Shown piece after piece: positions 34,172-41,860 of a stretch of 64,000 nt of DNA. The notes under the pieces are model-generated. The model was not told where the DNA came from. It saw only the letters and a program-made list of their open reading frames with translations, and made no database searches. The stretch spans positions 7,586 to 71,585 of the forward strand of contig JAGQMP010000005.1 in NCBI GenBank assembly GCA_020428585.1, read 5' to 3'. Numbering within the stretch: the first letter of the stretch is position 1; every line of letters starts with the position of its first letter. Made by a program: the position numbers and the translations under genes. The stretch comes from Patescibacteria group bacterium. Lineage in GTDB: Bacteria; Patescibacteriota; Minisyncoccia; Phycocordibacterales; UBA1006.

Positions 34172-34645
34172 ATGTACGAAACAGAATTCTCGGGTGGTAT
34201 CGCTATCCTCTATTTGGTTGTCATCGTCGTTACGATCGCTGGCATGTGGCGCGTGTTCCAAAAAGCAGGCCGCAAAGGATGGGAGGCGATCATCCCCATC
34301 TATAACCTCTTTATTATTCAAAAAATCATCGGCAAGCCGTGGTACTGGGTGATCCTCATGATGATTCCTTACATTGGCATTATCTGGACCATTTGGTCAA
34401 CCAACCTCATGTCAAAGTCATTCGGCAAGAGTGAAGGCTTTACGATCGGTATGATCATCCTGCCGTTTATCTTTTATCCGATCCTTGGTTTTGGTAAGGC
34501 ACAGTACCAAGGAGCGATGGGATCAAAAGATATGGATATGGATCCTTCGACAAACTCAGGACAAGGAATGGCGGAAAACTCATCATGGCCGAGCGATGAT
34601 AACGCTGATATGAATGACCGTAGGGACGAAATCGATAATGGGTAA
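34172..34645 (+). CDS. DUF5684-like four-helix membrane protein
   Basis: 157 residues. The hydrophobic segments are at about 8-27 (GIAILYLVVIVVTIAGMWRV), 38-52 (WEAIIPIYNLFII), 58-76 (WYWVILMMIPYIGIIWTIW) and 90-106 (TIGMIILPFIFYPILGF). The KAGRKGWEAIIPIYN motif between the first two helices is typical of DUF5684. The acidic C-terminal tail is probably cytoplasmic. The family is often annotated as a signal-peptidase-associated or generic membrane protein in Patescibacteria; function unknown. A strong bidirectional terminator follows. Confidence 0.8.
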   Translation: MYETEFSGGIAILYLVVIVVTIAGMWRVFQKAGRKGWEAIIPIYNLFIIQKIIGKPWYWVILMMIPYIGIIWTIWSTNLMSKSFGKSEGFTIGMIILPFIFYPILGFGKAQYQGAMGSKDMDMDPSTNSGQGMAENSSWPSDDNADMNDRRDEIDNG

Positions 34646-34677
34646 GAAAAAAGCAGCCTGGGTGGCTGCTTTATTTT
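34646..34677. terminator. Bidirectional terminator
   Basis: AAAGCAGCC/GGCTGCTTT hairpin with A-run before and T-rich tail after, between convergent genes. Confidence 0.88.
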
Positions 34678-35258
34678 GGTACGTAAATTTTTTTAAATTG
34701 GTAAATTTCAAGTTCCTTTTTAGAATTAAGATGAATACCATTATTGGATTCTGATTCATCAATACCATTACTTCCAATCATCAGAGTATTGTAAACAAAA
34801 GGTTCTAAATGTACACCATAGATACCTCTAATCCTTCTACAAAGTAATTCTCTAGTAGGTAAAGGTAGTTCAAAGATCTGAACAATACTATAACGATAAT
34901 AGATTGAATCATTGCGTCCACTAGGATAACTCTTTTTTAATAAGAAGAAATCACGAGTGGGTAAAAATATAGGATGGAAGTCATTATTAAGCCAAGACCT
35001 AAAAACTATATGAGCATAATAATTAATTTCATTCAGTTCCAAAGATCTATTAAGAAAAAAATAGTTGCCTAATCCAACAAGTGGAATTTTTTGATTCATT
35101 TTCTTTTTCATCACAATGACGTCCTCTATATCCTCGTCAACAACATATTGGTAATTTTGAAATAGAAATTCTTGTACAGGATCAGTGAGATAATCTATCT
35201 CATATAAAACCATACCGGGAAATCTATTATCTGCAGCAGCAAGTTTTGTTTTAATCAT
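34671..35258 (-). CDS. Protein of unknown function, AT-rich
   Basis: 195 residues, starting MIKTKLAAADNRFPGMVLYE. It reads as a mixed alpha/beta soluble protein with many aromatic residues, for example RDFFLLKKSYPSGRNDSIYY, and has no signal peptide or membrane segment. No motif recognised. Composition is much more AT-rich than the flanking DUF5684 and membrane-protein genes, compatible with recent acquisition. It ends in the shared terminator. Confidence 0.6.
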   Translation of the reverse strand: MIKTKLAAADNRFPGMVLYEIDYLTDPVQEFLFQNYQYVVDEDIEDVIVMKKKMNQKIPLVGLGNYFFLNRSLELNEINYYAHIVFRSWLNNDFHPIFLPTRDFFLLKKSYPSGRNDSIYYRYSIVQIFELPLPTRELLCRRIRGIYGVHLEPFVYNTLMIGSNGIDESESNNGIHLNSKKELEIYQFKKIYVPK

Positions 35259-35299
35259 TATATGTTTTTTATATTTTCCAATATTCTACAACATTCGCA

Positions 35300-35330
35300 A
35301 AAAATAAAAAGCCTTGCGGCTTGTTATTTA
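35300..35330 (-). terminator. Terminator of the 35334-36017 gene
   Basis: AAGCCGCAAGGCTT followed by TTTATTTTTT on the minus strand. Confidence 0.8.
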
Positions 35331-35333
35331 AAT

Positions 35334-36017
35334 CTATTCAGCATCGTCTGTTGTCTCGACGATAATGGTTTCTTCATAGATCATGACGTTCTCGGCAGGT
35401 GCTGATTCAGCAACGCCAGTACCAAGAGTTCGATAAAGCCGTGCCCACACAAGGTACGTTACAGGGATCGTAATCGCAAGACCAATCACCAAGGCAATCA
35501 ACCCAAAGAGATTAAAGAATAGCACCACGATAAACAACCAAAAGATTTTCCATCGATTGCCAGCTGTTAGTTCCCAGCTCTTTTTAAATGATTCAAAAAT
35601 ACCCTCGCCTTCTTCTGCAATCAGATACTGGGCAAACATAAATCCAACCAACGCGACGAGTCCCGGAATGACGAGGAGTACCATACCAAGACCAACCATC
35701 GCGCCGTACAACAAGGCAACCACGAGGAAGTAAACGAAATGTGATATTGATTTCGCTCCGTGGAAGATATCTTCAATCTTGCGAGGTTTCCCATCAACAA
35801 TATTCAACAACAGGCGAATAAACCCAAGGCTGAGGTACATCTGGAGGAGCCACCCGAGAAGCCCGATAATTGAGGCTCCGTGAAATCCATGACCCATCTT
35901 GCCAAGCATTCCTACCAAAGCAAAGATAATGCCAATAAGGATCAATATCCCCCAGTTCTGTTTGTAATCATTCCAGGCAGCCCGAAAGAGGTCGCCAATA
36001 CTAAAGCTTTTCTTCAT
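35334..36017 (-). CDS. Multi-pass membrane protein (DUF975/YciC-like)
   Basis: 227 residues. SIGDLFRAAWNDYKQNWGIL is the amphipathic start seen in DUF975-type proteins. The protein then has about five hydrophobic helices: GILILIGIIFALVGMLG, IIGLLGWLLQMYLSLGFIRL, FVYFLVVALLYGAMVGLGMV, LLVIPGLVALVGFMFAQYL and IFWLFIVVLFFNLFGLIALV. The ESFKKSWELTAGNRWKIFW loop between the last two is characteristic. The C-terminus is acidic. The family is presumed to remodel or transport membrane components; function unknown. A TATAAT box lies 8 bases before the ATG. Confidence 0.78.
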   Translation of the reverse strand: MKKSFSIGDLFRAAWNDYKQNWGILILIGIIFALVGMLGKMGHGFHGASIIGLLGWLLQMYLSLGFIRLLLNIVDGKPRKIEDIFHGAKSISHFVYFLVVALLYGAMVGLGMVLLVIPGLVALVGFMFAQYLIAEEGEGIFESFKKSWELTAGNRWKIFWLFIVVLFFNLFGLIALVIGLAITIPVTYLVWARLYRTLGTGVAESAPAENVMIYEETIIVETTDDAE

Positions 36018-36069
36018 ACCCTGCCATTATATCAAAATTTGAACTAGAGGTCTCACTCCAACATAAACG

Positions 36070-36101
36070 GTATTCTAGTATTCGTACGAATACTAGAATA
36101 C
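36070..36101. repeat. Perfect 32-bp palindrome downstream of the ArsR-like gene
   Basis: Centre TTCGT/ACGAA between 36085 and 36086; complementary out to 36070/36101. It ends one base before the ArsR-like stop codon. Shares the 26-bp core TTCTAGTATTCGT plus its mirror with 36471-36508. Confidence 0.9.
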
Positions 36102-36102
36102 T

Positions 36103-36444
36103 TTATCCTGGTAAAATATTTTGATCGGTAAGCTTTTTGATAAATTGGGCTAATAATCGACCTTCATTGCTAAGTCTATGATGTACGGAGTTACCTTCAT
36201 ATTTTTTGTAAACCAATCCTAGAGTATGAAGCTTTTTAACGTGGAAAGAAATGTTCTTAAAATCACCCCCCACAAGTTGATTAATTTGGTCTAAATTCAT
36301 ACCAGGTTGTTCTAGTAGAACAAAAAGAATATGGGCACGGAAATGATTAGCCCCTCCTTGCAATATAGTCTGAATTTCAGGAAATGATTTTGGTGCTATG
36401 ATTCGACTCTTTCGTTCTAGATTTTTTTGTTGGGGTGATTTCAT
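36103..36444 (-). CDS. ArsR-like winged-helix transcriptional regulator
   Basis: 113 residues. The winged helix reads FPEIQTILQGGANHFRAHIL, LLEQPGMNLDQINQLVGGDF, KNISFHVKKLHTLGLVYKKY, EGNSVHHRLSNEGRLL: three helices and a beta wing, with the recognition helix KNISFHVKKL. No metal-binding Cys pair is evident, so it probably senses something other than a thiophilic metal. Two perfect palindromes with a common core flank the gene, one over its own promoter, so autoregulation is likely. Divergent from cysS. Confidence 0.82.
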   Translation of the reverse strand: MKSPQQKNLERKSRIIAPKSFPEIQTILQGGANHFRAHILFVLLEQPGMNLDQINQLVGGDFKNISFHVKKLHTLGLVYKKYEGNSVHHRLSNEGRLLAQFIKKLTDQNILPG

Positions 36445-36452
36445 GCCTCACT

Positions 36453-36458
36453 ATTATA
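36453..36458 (-). promoter_or_regulatory. -10 box of the ArsR-like gene
   Basis: TATAAT on the minus strand, 8 bases before the ATG. The -35 position falls inside the palindrome 36471-36508. Confidence 0.6.
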
Positions 36459-36470
36459 GCCTTTTATTTT

Positions 36471-36508
36471 CTTCTATTCTAGTATTCGTACGAATACTAG
36501 AATAGAAG
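36471..36508. promoter_or_regulatory. Perfect 38-bp palindrome, likely operator
   Basis: Complementary from 36471/36508 to the centre at 36489/36490 (TTCGTACGAA). It covers the -35 positions of both divergent promoters, ArsR-like (minus) and cysS (plus). The central 26 bases recur at 36070-36101 at the other end of the ArsR-like gene. Confidence 0.7.
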
Positions 36509-36524
36509 TTGAAATGTAGTTTGG

Positions 36525-36530
36525 TATAAT
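36525..36530 (+). promoter_or_regulatory. -10 box of cysS
   Basis: TATAAT, 18 bases before the ATG at 36549. Confidence 0.55.
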
Positions 36531-36548
36531 TTGGGTTATAAAAGTATT

Positions 36549-37931
36549 ATGAAGCTCTATAACAGTCTCACAAAAGAGAAAGATTACGTGGAAACGATCA
36601 CCCCTGGCAAGGTGTCAATGTACCACTGTGGGCCGACCGTCTACGATCATGTGCATGTGGGAAACCTGCGTTCCTTTATACTGGGCGACCTTTTGAGGCG
36701 TAGTTTTGCTTATCTGGGTTACGAGGTATTGCAGGTGATGAATATCACTGATGTTGGTCATCTGGTGTCTGATGGGGATGAGGGTGACGACAAGATGACC
36801 AAAGCCTTGAAACGTGAAGGTAAAGAGGTAAGCGTTGAAAACATGCTATCAATCGCACGAATCTACGAGGCAAGTTTTCTGAAAGATCTCGCTGATTTGA
36901 ACGTCCTACTACCCCATCATCTACCTCGAGCATCTGAACATATCGATGATGATATTGCGATCATTAAAAAATTAGAAGAACGTGGGTTTACCTATACCAC
37001 CAGTGATGGTGTGTACTTTGATACCTCAAAGATGTCTGATTACGGCAAACTTGGAGGTCTCAACCAGGACGATGGCGAAAGTCGAATCAGTGGCAATGCC
37101 GAAAAACATCAGCCTGCCGATTTCGCCCTATGGAAATTTGATCAGAACCTTGGCTGGGATTCACCCTGGGGTCAAGGATTTCCTGGTTGGCATATCGAAT
37201 GTTCTGGTATGGGTATGCGTTATTTAGGAGAGCAATTTGATATTCACACGGGTGGCAGCGATTTAAAGAGTGTTCATCATAACAACGAAATTGCTCAATC
37301 CGAATGTGCGACCGGGGTCTGTCCATATGTTAAATACTGGGTTCACGGCGAGATGCTTAATTTTGGTGGAGCAAAGCTATCAAAATCAACCGGTGGAAAC
37401 ATTACCCTGCAAAGCCTCAAAGAACGTGAGATTGAACCCTTGGCCTATCGGTATCTGGTTTTGCAAACGCATTATCGTAGTCCTATGAGCTTTACCTACG
37501 AAGGCCTCAAGGCCACTGAAACCGGCCTCAAACGTATTCGCAAAGAGGTTATCAAATTACGCGAACTCGCAGGTGGTACCCATGGAACCGTCAGCGGAAA
37601 TAGCAAAGTTCAATTCACTGAAAAAATCGAAGACGACCTCAATATGCCGCAGGCCCTAGCAGTTTTTCACGATGTTTTGAAATCTGACCTTGATCCGGCT
37701 GATAAACTGGTTACGTTGTATGATTTTGATCGTGTCCTTGGTCTTGGGCTTGAATATTACGAAGAAGCATCATTTGAAATTTCAGAAGAAATCCAACATC
37801 TTCTCAATCAGCGAAAAGAAGCCCGGGATGCAAAAGATTTTGAGGCTTCAGATCGTATTCGAGACCAACTGTCAGATATGGGATACACGGTGTCTGATAG
37901 TGATGGTGAACAGAGGATAACAAAAAAATAA
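36549..37931 (+). CDS. cysS: Cysteinyl-tRNA synthetase
   Basis: 460 residues, normal length. From the ATG at 36549: MKLYNSLTKEKDYVETITPG, the canonical start. Zinc and active site: MYHCGPTVYDHVHVGNLRSF (HVGN for HIGH), FPGWHIECSGM and HHNNEIAQSEC for the other zinc ligands. KLSKSTGGN replaces KMSKS, a common variant. The C-terminal helical domain has NQRKEARDAKDFEASDRIRD. It charges tRNA-Cys. A longer start at 36531 would overlap the -10 region. Possibly under control of the ArsR-like protein through the shared operator. Confidence 0.97.
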   Translation: MKLYNSLTKEKDYVETITPGKVSMYHCGPTVYDHVHVGNLRSFILGDLLRRSFAYLGYEVLQVMNITDVGHLVSDGDEGDDKMTKALKREGKEVSVENMLSIARIYEASFLKDLADLNVLLPHHLPRASEHIDDDIAIIKKLEERGFTYTTSDGVYFDTSKMSDYGKLGGLNQDDGESRISGNAEKHQPADFALWKFDQNLGWDSPWGQGFPGWHIECSGMGMRYLGEQFDIHTGGSDLKSVHHNNEIAQSECATGVCPYVKYWVHGEMLNFGGAKLSKSTGGNITLQSLKEREIEPLAYRYLVLQTHYRSPMSFTYEGLKATETGLKRIRKEVIKLRELAGGTHGTVSGNSKVQFTEKIEDDLNMPQALAVFHDVLKSDLDPADKLVTLYDFDRVLGLGLEYYEEASFEISEEIQHLLNQRKEARDAKDFEASDRIRDQLSDMGYTVSDSDGEQRITKK

Positions 37932-37956
37932 AAGAACCTTGTTGGGTTCTTTTAGA
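37929..37956. terminator. Bidirectional terminator
   Basis: AAAAGAACC/GGGTTCTTTT hairpin at the end of cysS, facing the next minus-strand gene. Confidence 0.85.
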
Positions 37957-38232
37957 TTACAAATGCTCGTCAATGTAGGTGTTAATCTCAATCCGCCATT
38001 CTCTAATCCATGCTTGAACCTTGGCAAAAAATCCATCGATGCCCGAGGTCACTTCGACTAGGGCTTCTTGGTCGCCTTTTGGCAGGGTGTCGCCGATCTC
38101 GTCTTCGAGGTTATTTTCACGAATGGCACGCTGAGTCGAAGATTCTTGATTGACCGCGGCGGAATTGGTAATCGCGTCGTAGGCAAAGTACCCCATGCCA
38201 ATAATGATAATAATGACGAGAAAGACTTTCAT
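37957..38232 (-). CDS. Small signal-anchored protein of unknown function
   Basis: 91 residues: MKVFLVIIIIIGMGYFAYDA is a membrane anchor (3-18). A short soluble part with two amphipathic helices follows (STQRAIRENNLEDEIGD, then ITSGIDGFFAKVQAWIREWR rendered loosely from GIDGFFAKVQAWIREWR). No family recognised. A TATACT box lies 7 bases before the ATG. The 13-base gap after the PLP-enzyme gene suggests co-transcription is possible, though it has its own promoter. Confidence 0.65.
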   Translation of the reverse strand: MKVFLVIIIIIGMGYFAYDAITNSAAVNQESSTQRAIRENNLEDEIGDTLPKGDQEALVEVTSGIDGFFAKVQAWIREWRIEINTYIDEHL

Positions 38233-38245
38233 TGGATTAAGTATA

Positions 38246-39268
38246 CTATAGTTTCGTATAGCCAGTACTGACGATCAGTATCTTTTTATCTCTTGGTAGC
38301 TGGTCTTTCATTTGCAGCATCAACCCTAGCCCAGCAAGAGCTGAAGGCTCTGATTGGATTTTCCGATCTTGACTTTCGATGATTACTTGAGCTTCACGAA
38401 TAAATTGTTCCCCTACGGCATAGACATTTGATTCTCTTCCGCAAAGACCCCTGTCTTTGTAGGTCTTGAGCCATCGCTCGTTATAATGAGAAAAAGGTAA
38501 ATGTGGTGAATACAATTTATTTGCCAAAGACTCAGGATTATTCGTAGTAGCACCAATAAAACTACAATCTCTTAATTTTTTAACATTACCAGAGAACCTT
38601 GGATCGTGTTGTAGTGATGTAATCTCTTGTTTACTCACGTTTAAAATATTTTCATAAAGAGCTCCTGTGCCGAACGGGATAAAACAATAGTCTGGTGAAC
38701 TATTAACGATCTCGTACGAGAGCCAATCATAAAAACGAGTATCAGGATCAAGGGTTTCATCAGAGGTAATATCGATACCGTCAGGATTGTTAGTTAACGC
38801 TAAAATCTCTTCTGAATCGAGAGGTTTTCTTGAGAGATCAGTGAAGAAGAGTTTACAACCTATATCTTTTAATTTAGCAACAATCTCTTTAGATACAGAA
38901 TAATCAAGCAACGCATGTAGAGACGGTAATTCATAAGTCTTAAGCTGTGTCTGAACCGCCAAGGCAGCAGACCCAGATGAGATAATCGACATAACCGGAA
39001 GATCATTAATGATCCCACGTTCCTTTGATAAAAGGTAATCCCTATAGGTGACCACCATTTCCCAGGCCATCCGATCTTTGTGGGTTCCTGTTGGGTTTGT
39101 ACTCTCATCCTTAAACCAAACATCATCAAATCCGGGAATTTTAATTTTATAAGTTTCAGAGGCGGGAAATCGCGGATTATCAGCTGGAAATTCAGGATTA
39201 AGGGGATCATTATCAGAAGCGATAATAATTTTATCAAGGGTTTCTTTTTCCGATTTTGTAAGAGACAT
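38246..39268 (-). CDS. PLP-dependent fold-type II enzyme (threonine synthase/cysteine synthase-like)
   Basis: 340 residues. The PLP lysine is in DESTNPTGTHKDRMAWEMV, the threonine-synthase-like N-terminal motif. SIISSGSAALAVQTQLKTY is the phosphate/substrate loop (usual form SSGNxGxA), and the C-terminus carries SEPSALAGLGLML and IVSTGYTKL, where Ser contacts the pyridine nitrogen. The exact reaction cannot be fixed. No other threonine or cysteine synthesis gene is nearby, and the glycine of the usual phosphate loop is altered. A TATACT box lies 10 bases before the ATG. Confidence 0.82.
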   Translation of the reverse strand: MSLTKSEKETLDKIIIASDNDPLNPEFPADNPRFPASETYKIKIPGFDDVWFKDESTNPTGTHKDRMAWEMVVTYRDYLLSKERGIINDLPVMSIISSGSAALAVQTQLKTYELPSLHALLDYSVSKEIVAKLKDIGCKLFFTDLSRKPLDSEEILALTNNPDGIDITSDETLDPDTRFYDWLSYEIVNSSPDYCFIPFGTGALYENILNVSKQEITSLQHDPRFSGNVKKLRDCSFIGATTNNPESLANKLYSPHLPFSHYNERWLKTYKDRGLCGRESNVYAVGEQFIREAQVIIESQDRKIQSEPSALAGLGLMLQMKDQLPRDKKILIVSTGYTKL

Positions 39269-39283
39269 AGATAGTAGAAGTAT

Positions 39284-39312
39284 ACAAAAAAGAGGGGGTT
39301 TTAATACCCCTC
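39284..39312 (-). terminator. dnaJ terminator
   Basis: GAGAGGGGTATTAAAACCCC followed by CTCTTTTTTG on the minus strand; overlaps the dnaJ stop. Confidence 0.82.
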
Positions 39313-40347
39313 TCCTCGCAAGGCTTCCATCGCTTCTTTGGCTTTTTTGGATAGTTTTTTAGGAACCTTGATTTTAATGACGATCATCAGGTTACCTTTG
39401 GCGCGGTCAGTGACAATTCCCTTTCCTGCGACGCGCAGGGTGGTACCGTGACTGGTTCCGGCAGGTACCTTCACGTCGATCTTTTTATCGTCCAGCATCG
39501 TGATCGTTCGGGTAGCGCCAAGGACAGCGTCCGACATTGGGACTTCTTCTTCGAGGATGAGATCAAGTCCATTTCGACGGAATTTCGCGTGTGACTTTAC
39601 CAGAATCTGGACAAAGAGGTCCCCGGCCGGGCCGCCCTTGACCGCCTCGCCTCGGGCAGTGATGCGCAAGGTATCACCCGAGGTGATCCCGGCAGGTATG
39701 GTAAATTCGATGGTATTTTTTTCTCTGGTCACCCCTGCCCCTCGACAGGTATCGCACTTCTTTTCAGGAACCTTACCGGATCCTTCACAGGTCGGACAAT
39801 CGGTGACGGTGGCAAAGATACCCATCATCTGGGTCTGCACCTTTCCCCGACCATCACATTCGGGACAGGTGGTCATTGATGAACCCTTGTCGGCACCCGT
39901 ACCTGAACAATCGTCGCAGGACTTGGTATGATCAATGGTCACGGATTTTTTCACACCAAAGACGGCTTCTTCGAAGGTCAGCTCAACACGGACCTGGAGG
40001 TCAGATCCCCGACGTCTCCTTGAACGGCGTCCACCGCCAAACAGATCTCCGAGGTCAATGTCACCAAAATCAAACCCGCCAGCATTCTGAAATCCCGAGA
40101 AATCAAATCCACCGAATCCCTGCGCGCCACCCATGTTTGGCCCTGCTGAACCAAATCGGTCGTATTGAGCGCGTTTATCCTTGTTCGACAATACCTGGTA
40201 GGCTTCGTTTGCCTCTTTGAACTTTTTCTCGTCACCGCCGGCTTTATCGGGATGGTGTTGGTGCGCGATCTTGCGAAAAGCCTTCTTGATCTCGTCATCA
40301 CTGGCATTTTTCTCAACACCTAAAATTTTGTAGTAATCTTTGTTCAT
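39301..40347 (-). CDS. dnaJ: Chaperone DnaJ
   Basis: 348 residues, complete type I layout. J domain: [20 protein letters not shown] with [10 protein letters not shown] (HPD motif). Gly/Phe region: [20 protein letters not shown]. Four CxxCxGxG zinc motifs: [32 protein letters not shown]. Then the C-terminal substrate-binding barrels. It stimulates DnaK ATPase and delivers substrates. The gene sits 6 bases after the YbaK-like gene on the same strand and about 1.5 kb from dnaK, instead of in one dnaK operon. Confidence 0.97.
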   Translation of the reverse strand: MNKDYYKILGVEKNASDDEIKKAFRKIAHQHHPDKAGGDEKKFKEANEAYQVLSNKDKRAQYDRFGSAGPNMGGAQGFGGFDFSGFQNAGGFDFGDIDLGDLFGGGRRSRRRRGSDLQVRVELTFEEAVFGVKKSVTIDHTKSCDDCSGTGADKGSSMTTCPECDGRGKVQTQMMGIFATVTDCPTCEGSGKVPEKKCDTCRGAGVTREKNTIEFTIPAGITSGDTLRITARGEAVKGGPAGDLFVQILVKSHAKFRRNGLDLILEEEVPMSDAVLGATRTITMLDDKKIDVKVPAGTSHGTTLRVAGKGIVTDRAKGNLMIVIKIKVPKKLSKKAKEAMEALRGEGY

Positions 40348-40352
40348 AATGC

Positions 40353-40811
40353 TTAGATGGAAAATGTACCGACGATTGGTTGTTCAAGTTTCAGGTAATC
40401 ACCCCTACCCATCTGTAGAGAGTCAGTTCTCAATCCAATGTTGAAATTTAGAACGTCTTCGAGGGCATCGTCAGCATAGGTTTGTAAACCAATAATCGAG
40501 CCAAAGGGTGGTACCGATCCCGGCTCACAACCAAACTCTTCTTCAACGTGCGGGTGAAAGCTCACCTTCTCGCCAACCAATTCTTGAACCTTCTTGGTAT
40601 CAACCCTTCTATCGGCAGGAATGACCACCAAAACAGACTGTTTGGTTTTCTTCCCTCTCAGAACGATAGCCTTGGCCCCCGAACTCATGGAAACACCTCT
40701 CAGATTAGAGGCTTCTTGACTCGTGCGGACCGGTTCGTGCACGTCGTGTTGGTGTTTAATGCCTGCCTCTCTGACCATATTTAGTATTTCGTCTCGGTGT
40801 TGTTTTGACAT
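40353..40811 (-). CDS. YbaK/prolyl-tRNA-editing-domain protein
   Basis: 152 residues from the ATG at 40811 ([20 protein letters not shown]). The YbaK fold shows in [40 protein letters not shown] and [16 protein letters not shown], where the GxVPPFG segment is diagnostic. Family members hydrolyse mischarged tRNA such as Ala- or Cys-tRNA-Pro. It immediately precedes dnaJ with a 5-base gap, an operon with an unclear rationale. A CATAAT box 4 bases before the ATG is a weak promoter candidate. Confidence 0.85.
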   Translation of the reverse strand: MSKQHRDEILNMVREAGIKHQHDVHEPVRTSQEASNLRGVSMSSGAKAIVLRGKKTKQSVLVVIPADRRVDTKKVQELVGEKVSFHPHVEEEFGCEPGSVPPFGSIIGLQTYADDALEDVLNFNIGLRTDSLQMGRGDYLKLEQPIVGTFSI

Positions 40812-40896
40812 GATAATTATGAGTTTATTACTCAATCGTACCAATATTCTGAGATATTAGTACTCAGGAGAATAAGTAATATTGCTAAATATTAAG

Positions 40897-41160
40897 ATGT
40901 ATGATATAGTAAGAGAAATTCTAACCCAAAATCAAATGAGAACACAGACGAAAAGATTAATTTTAAGTTTGGTTACTGTAATAATAATTGAGACAATTCC
41001 TTGCTTTCTTCTAGTTAAATATCATCAACCAATAGAAGAAAATGGAAATATTACAGCAGTCTTTGTAGTAGGTTTTCTACTCTATCAAGGAATTGTTGCG
41101 CTCTTAGCATCTAATATTGCAAATAAGGTTTACGGTAAATACCATGAGGGACCCCTCTAA
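40897..41160 (+). CDS. Small two-helix membrane protein of unknown function
   Basis: 87 residues from the ATG at 40897 (MYDIVREILTQNQMRTQTKR); a TTG five codons upstream is possible. Two membrane helices: LILSLVTVIIIETIPCFLLV and AVFVVGFLLYQGIVALLAS. AT-rich, no recognisable family. Followed by its own terminator, so a single-gene unit. It sits between dnaJ/YbaK and dnaK. Confidence 0.55.
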   Translation: MYDIVREILTQNQMRTQTKRLILSLVTVIIIETIPCFLLVKYHQPIEENGNITAVFVVGFLLYQGIVALLASNIANKVYGKYHEGPL

Positions 41161-41205
41161 ATTCTATTTTAAGTACCCTCAGAAAGAACGCACAAACTTA
41201 CTGAC

Positions 41206-41236
41206 ATGCCCTTCTTCCAGAGGGGCTTTTTTTATT
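41206..41236 (+). terminator. Terminator of the small membrane protein gene
   Basis: GCCCTTCTTCCAGAGGGGC followed by seven T and ATTTT. Confidence 0.8.
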
Positions 41237-41281
41237 TTGTGAATATGATTAAATAAAGTCAAACCTTTAACCAGCTTACAA

Positions 41282-41590
41282 ATGAAGACATACTATTTCA
41301 TCAAATTCGGCGTTACCTACTATAGACTGGGAGAAACAGAGACTTCTTATACCCCACAACAGGGCGACCTAGTACACCTACCAGTAGACCCGAGCCAAAA
41401 AGACATTTCAATAATCACCCTTGTCGTAGGTAAACGTCATAGGAATAAGATCAACAATAACTTGTACTGCTCTGTTGAATTACATAACAGTAAGGATAAA
41501 GAACAAGGTGACCGACATAGGGAAATCTTGTGCAAATTAGTCACCTCAACATGGGAGCCTATTGGACACAATTTTCCACCGAAAAATTAA
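41282..41590 (+). CDS. Small soluble protein of unknown function
   Basis: 102 residues: MKTYYFIKFGVTYYRLGETE, then a mostly beta pattern (QGDLVHLPVDPSQKDISIIT, LVVGKRHRNKINNNLYCSVE). No signal peptide, no membrane segment, no family recognised. It has a clean start, a terminator 16 bases after the stop, and a codon pattern like other AT-rich small genes here. Confidence 0.5.
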   Translation: MKTYYFIKFGVTYYRLGETETSYTPQQGDLVHLPVDPSQKDISIITLVVGKRHRNKINNNLYCSVELHNSKDKEQGDRHREILCKLVTSTWEPIGHNFPPKN

Positions 41591-41606
41591 TTCTTCTTTT
41601 TCACTT

Positions 41607-41641
41607 ATAGCCCAACAGCTTTCTGTTAGGGCTTTTCTTAT
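41607..41641 (+). terminator. Terminator of the 41282-41590 gene
   Basis: AGCCCAACAGCTTTCTGTTA followed by GGGCTTTTCTT. Confidence 0.82.
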
Positions 41642-41686
41642 ACATCCGACAGATCTGTTGTTTAGCATTTATTTCAATATTCCTTC

Positions 41687-41842
41687 CGGGCTTACATAAA
41701 GATTTCGTCTAAAACCACGGAAAAATTTCTCAAGATATTTCAACTGTTTGAACGTAGTGAGTTTTGAAATATCAGAAATTTTTCTGTAGGTTTTTAGAAA
41801 CCTGTTGTGAGCTCGAAAACTTTTTTGTTTCTTTTTTCGTTT
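41687..41842 (-). repeat. Dispersed 3' hairpin element, copy 2 (downstream of dnaK)
   Basis: Read on the minus strand it begins AAACGAAAAAAGAAAC, contains GAGCTCACAACAGGTTTCTA and ATTTCTGATATTTCAAAACT, and ends CTTTATGTAAGCCCG; it matches 14843-14991 throughout. It starts 18 bases after the dnaK stop codon on the dnaK strand. Stem changes relative to copy 1 are largely paired. Confidence 0.8.
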
Positions 41843-41860
41843 GAAAAAAGAAAGTTTTGT

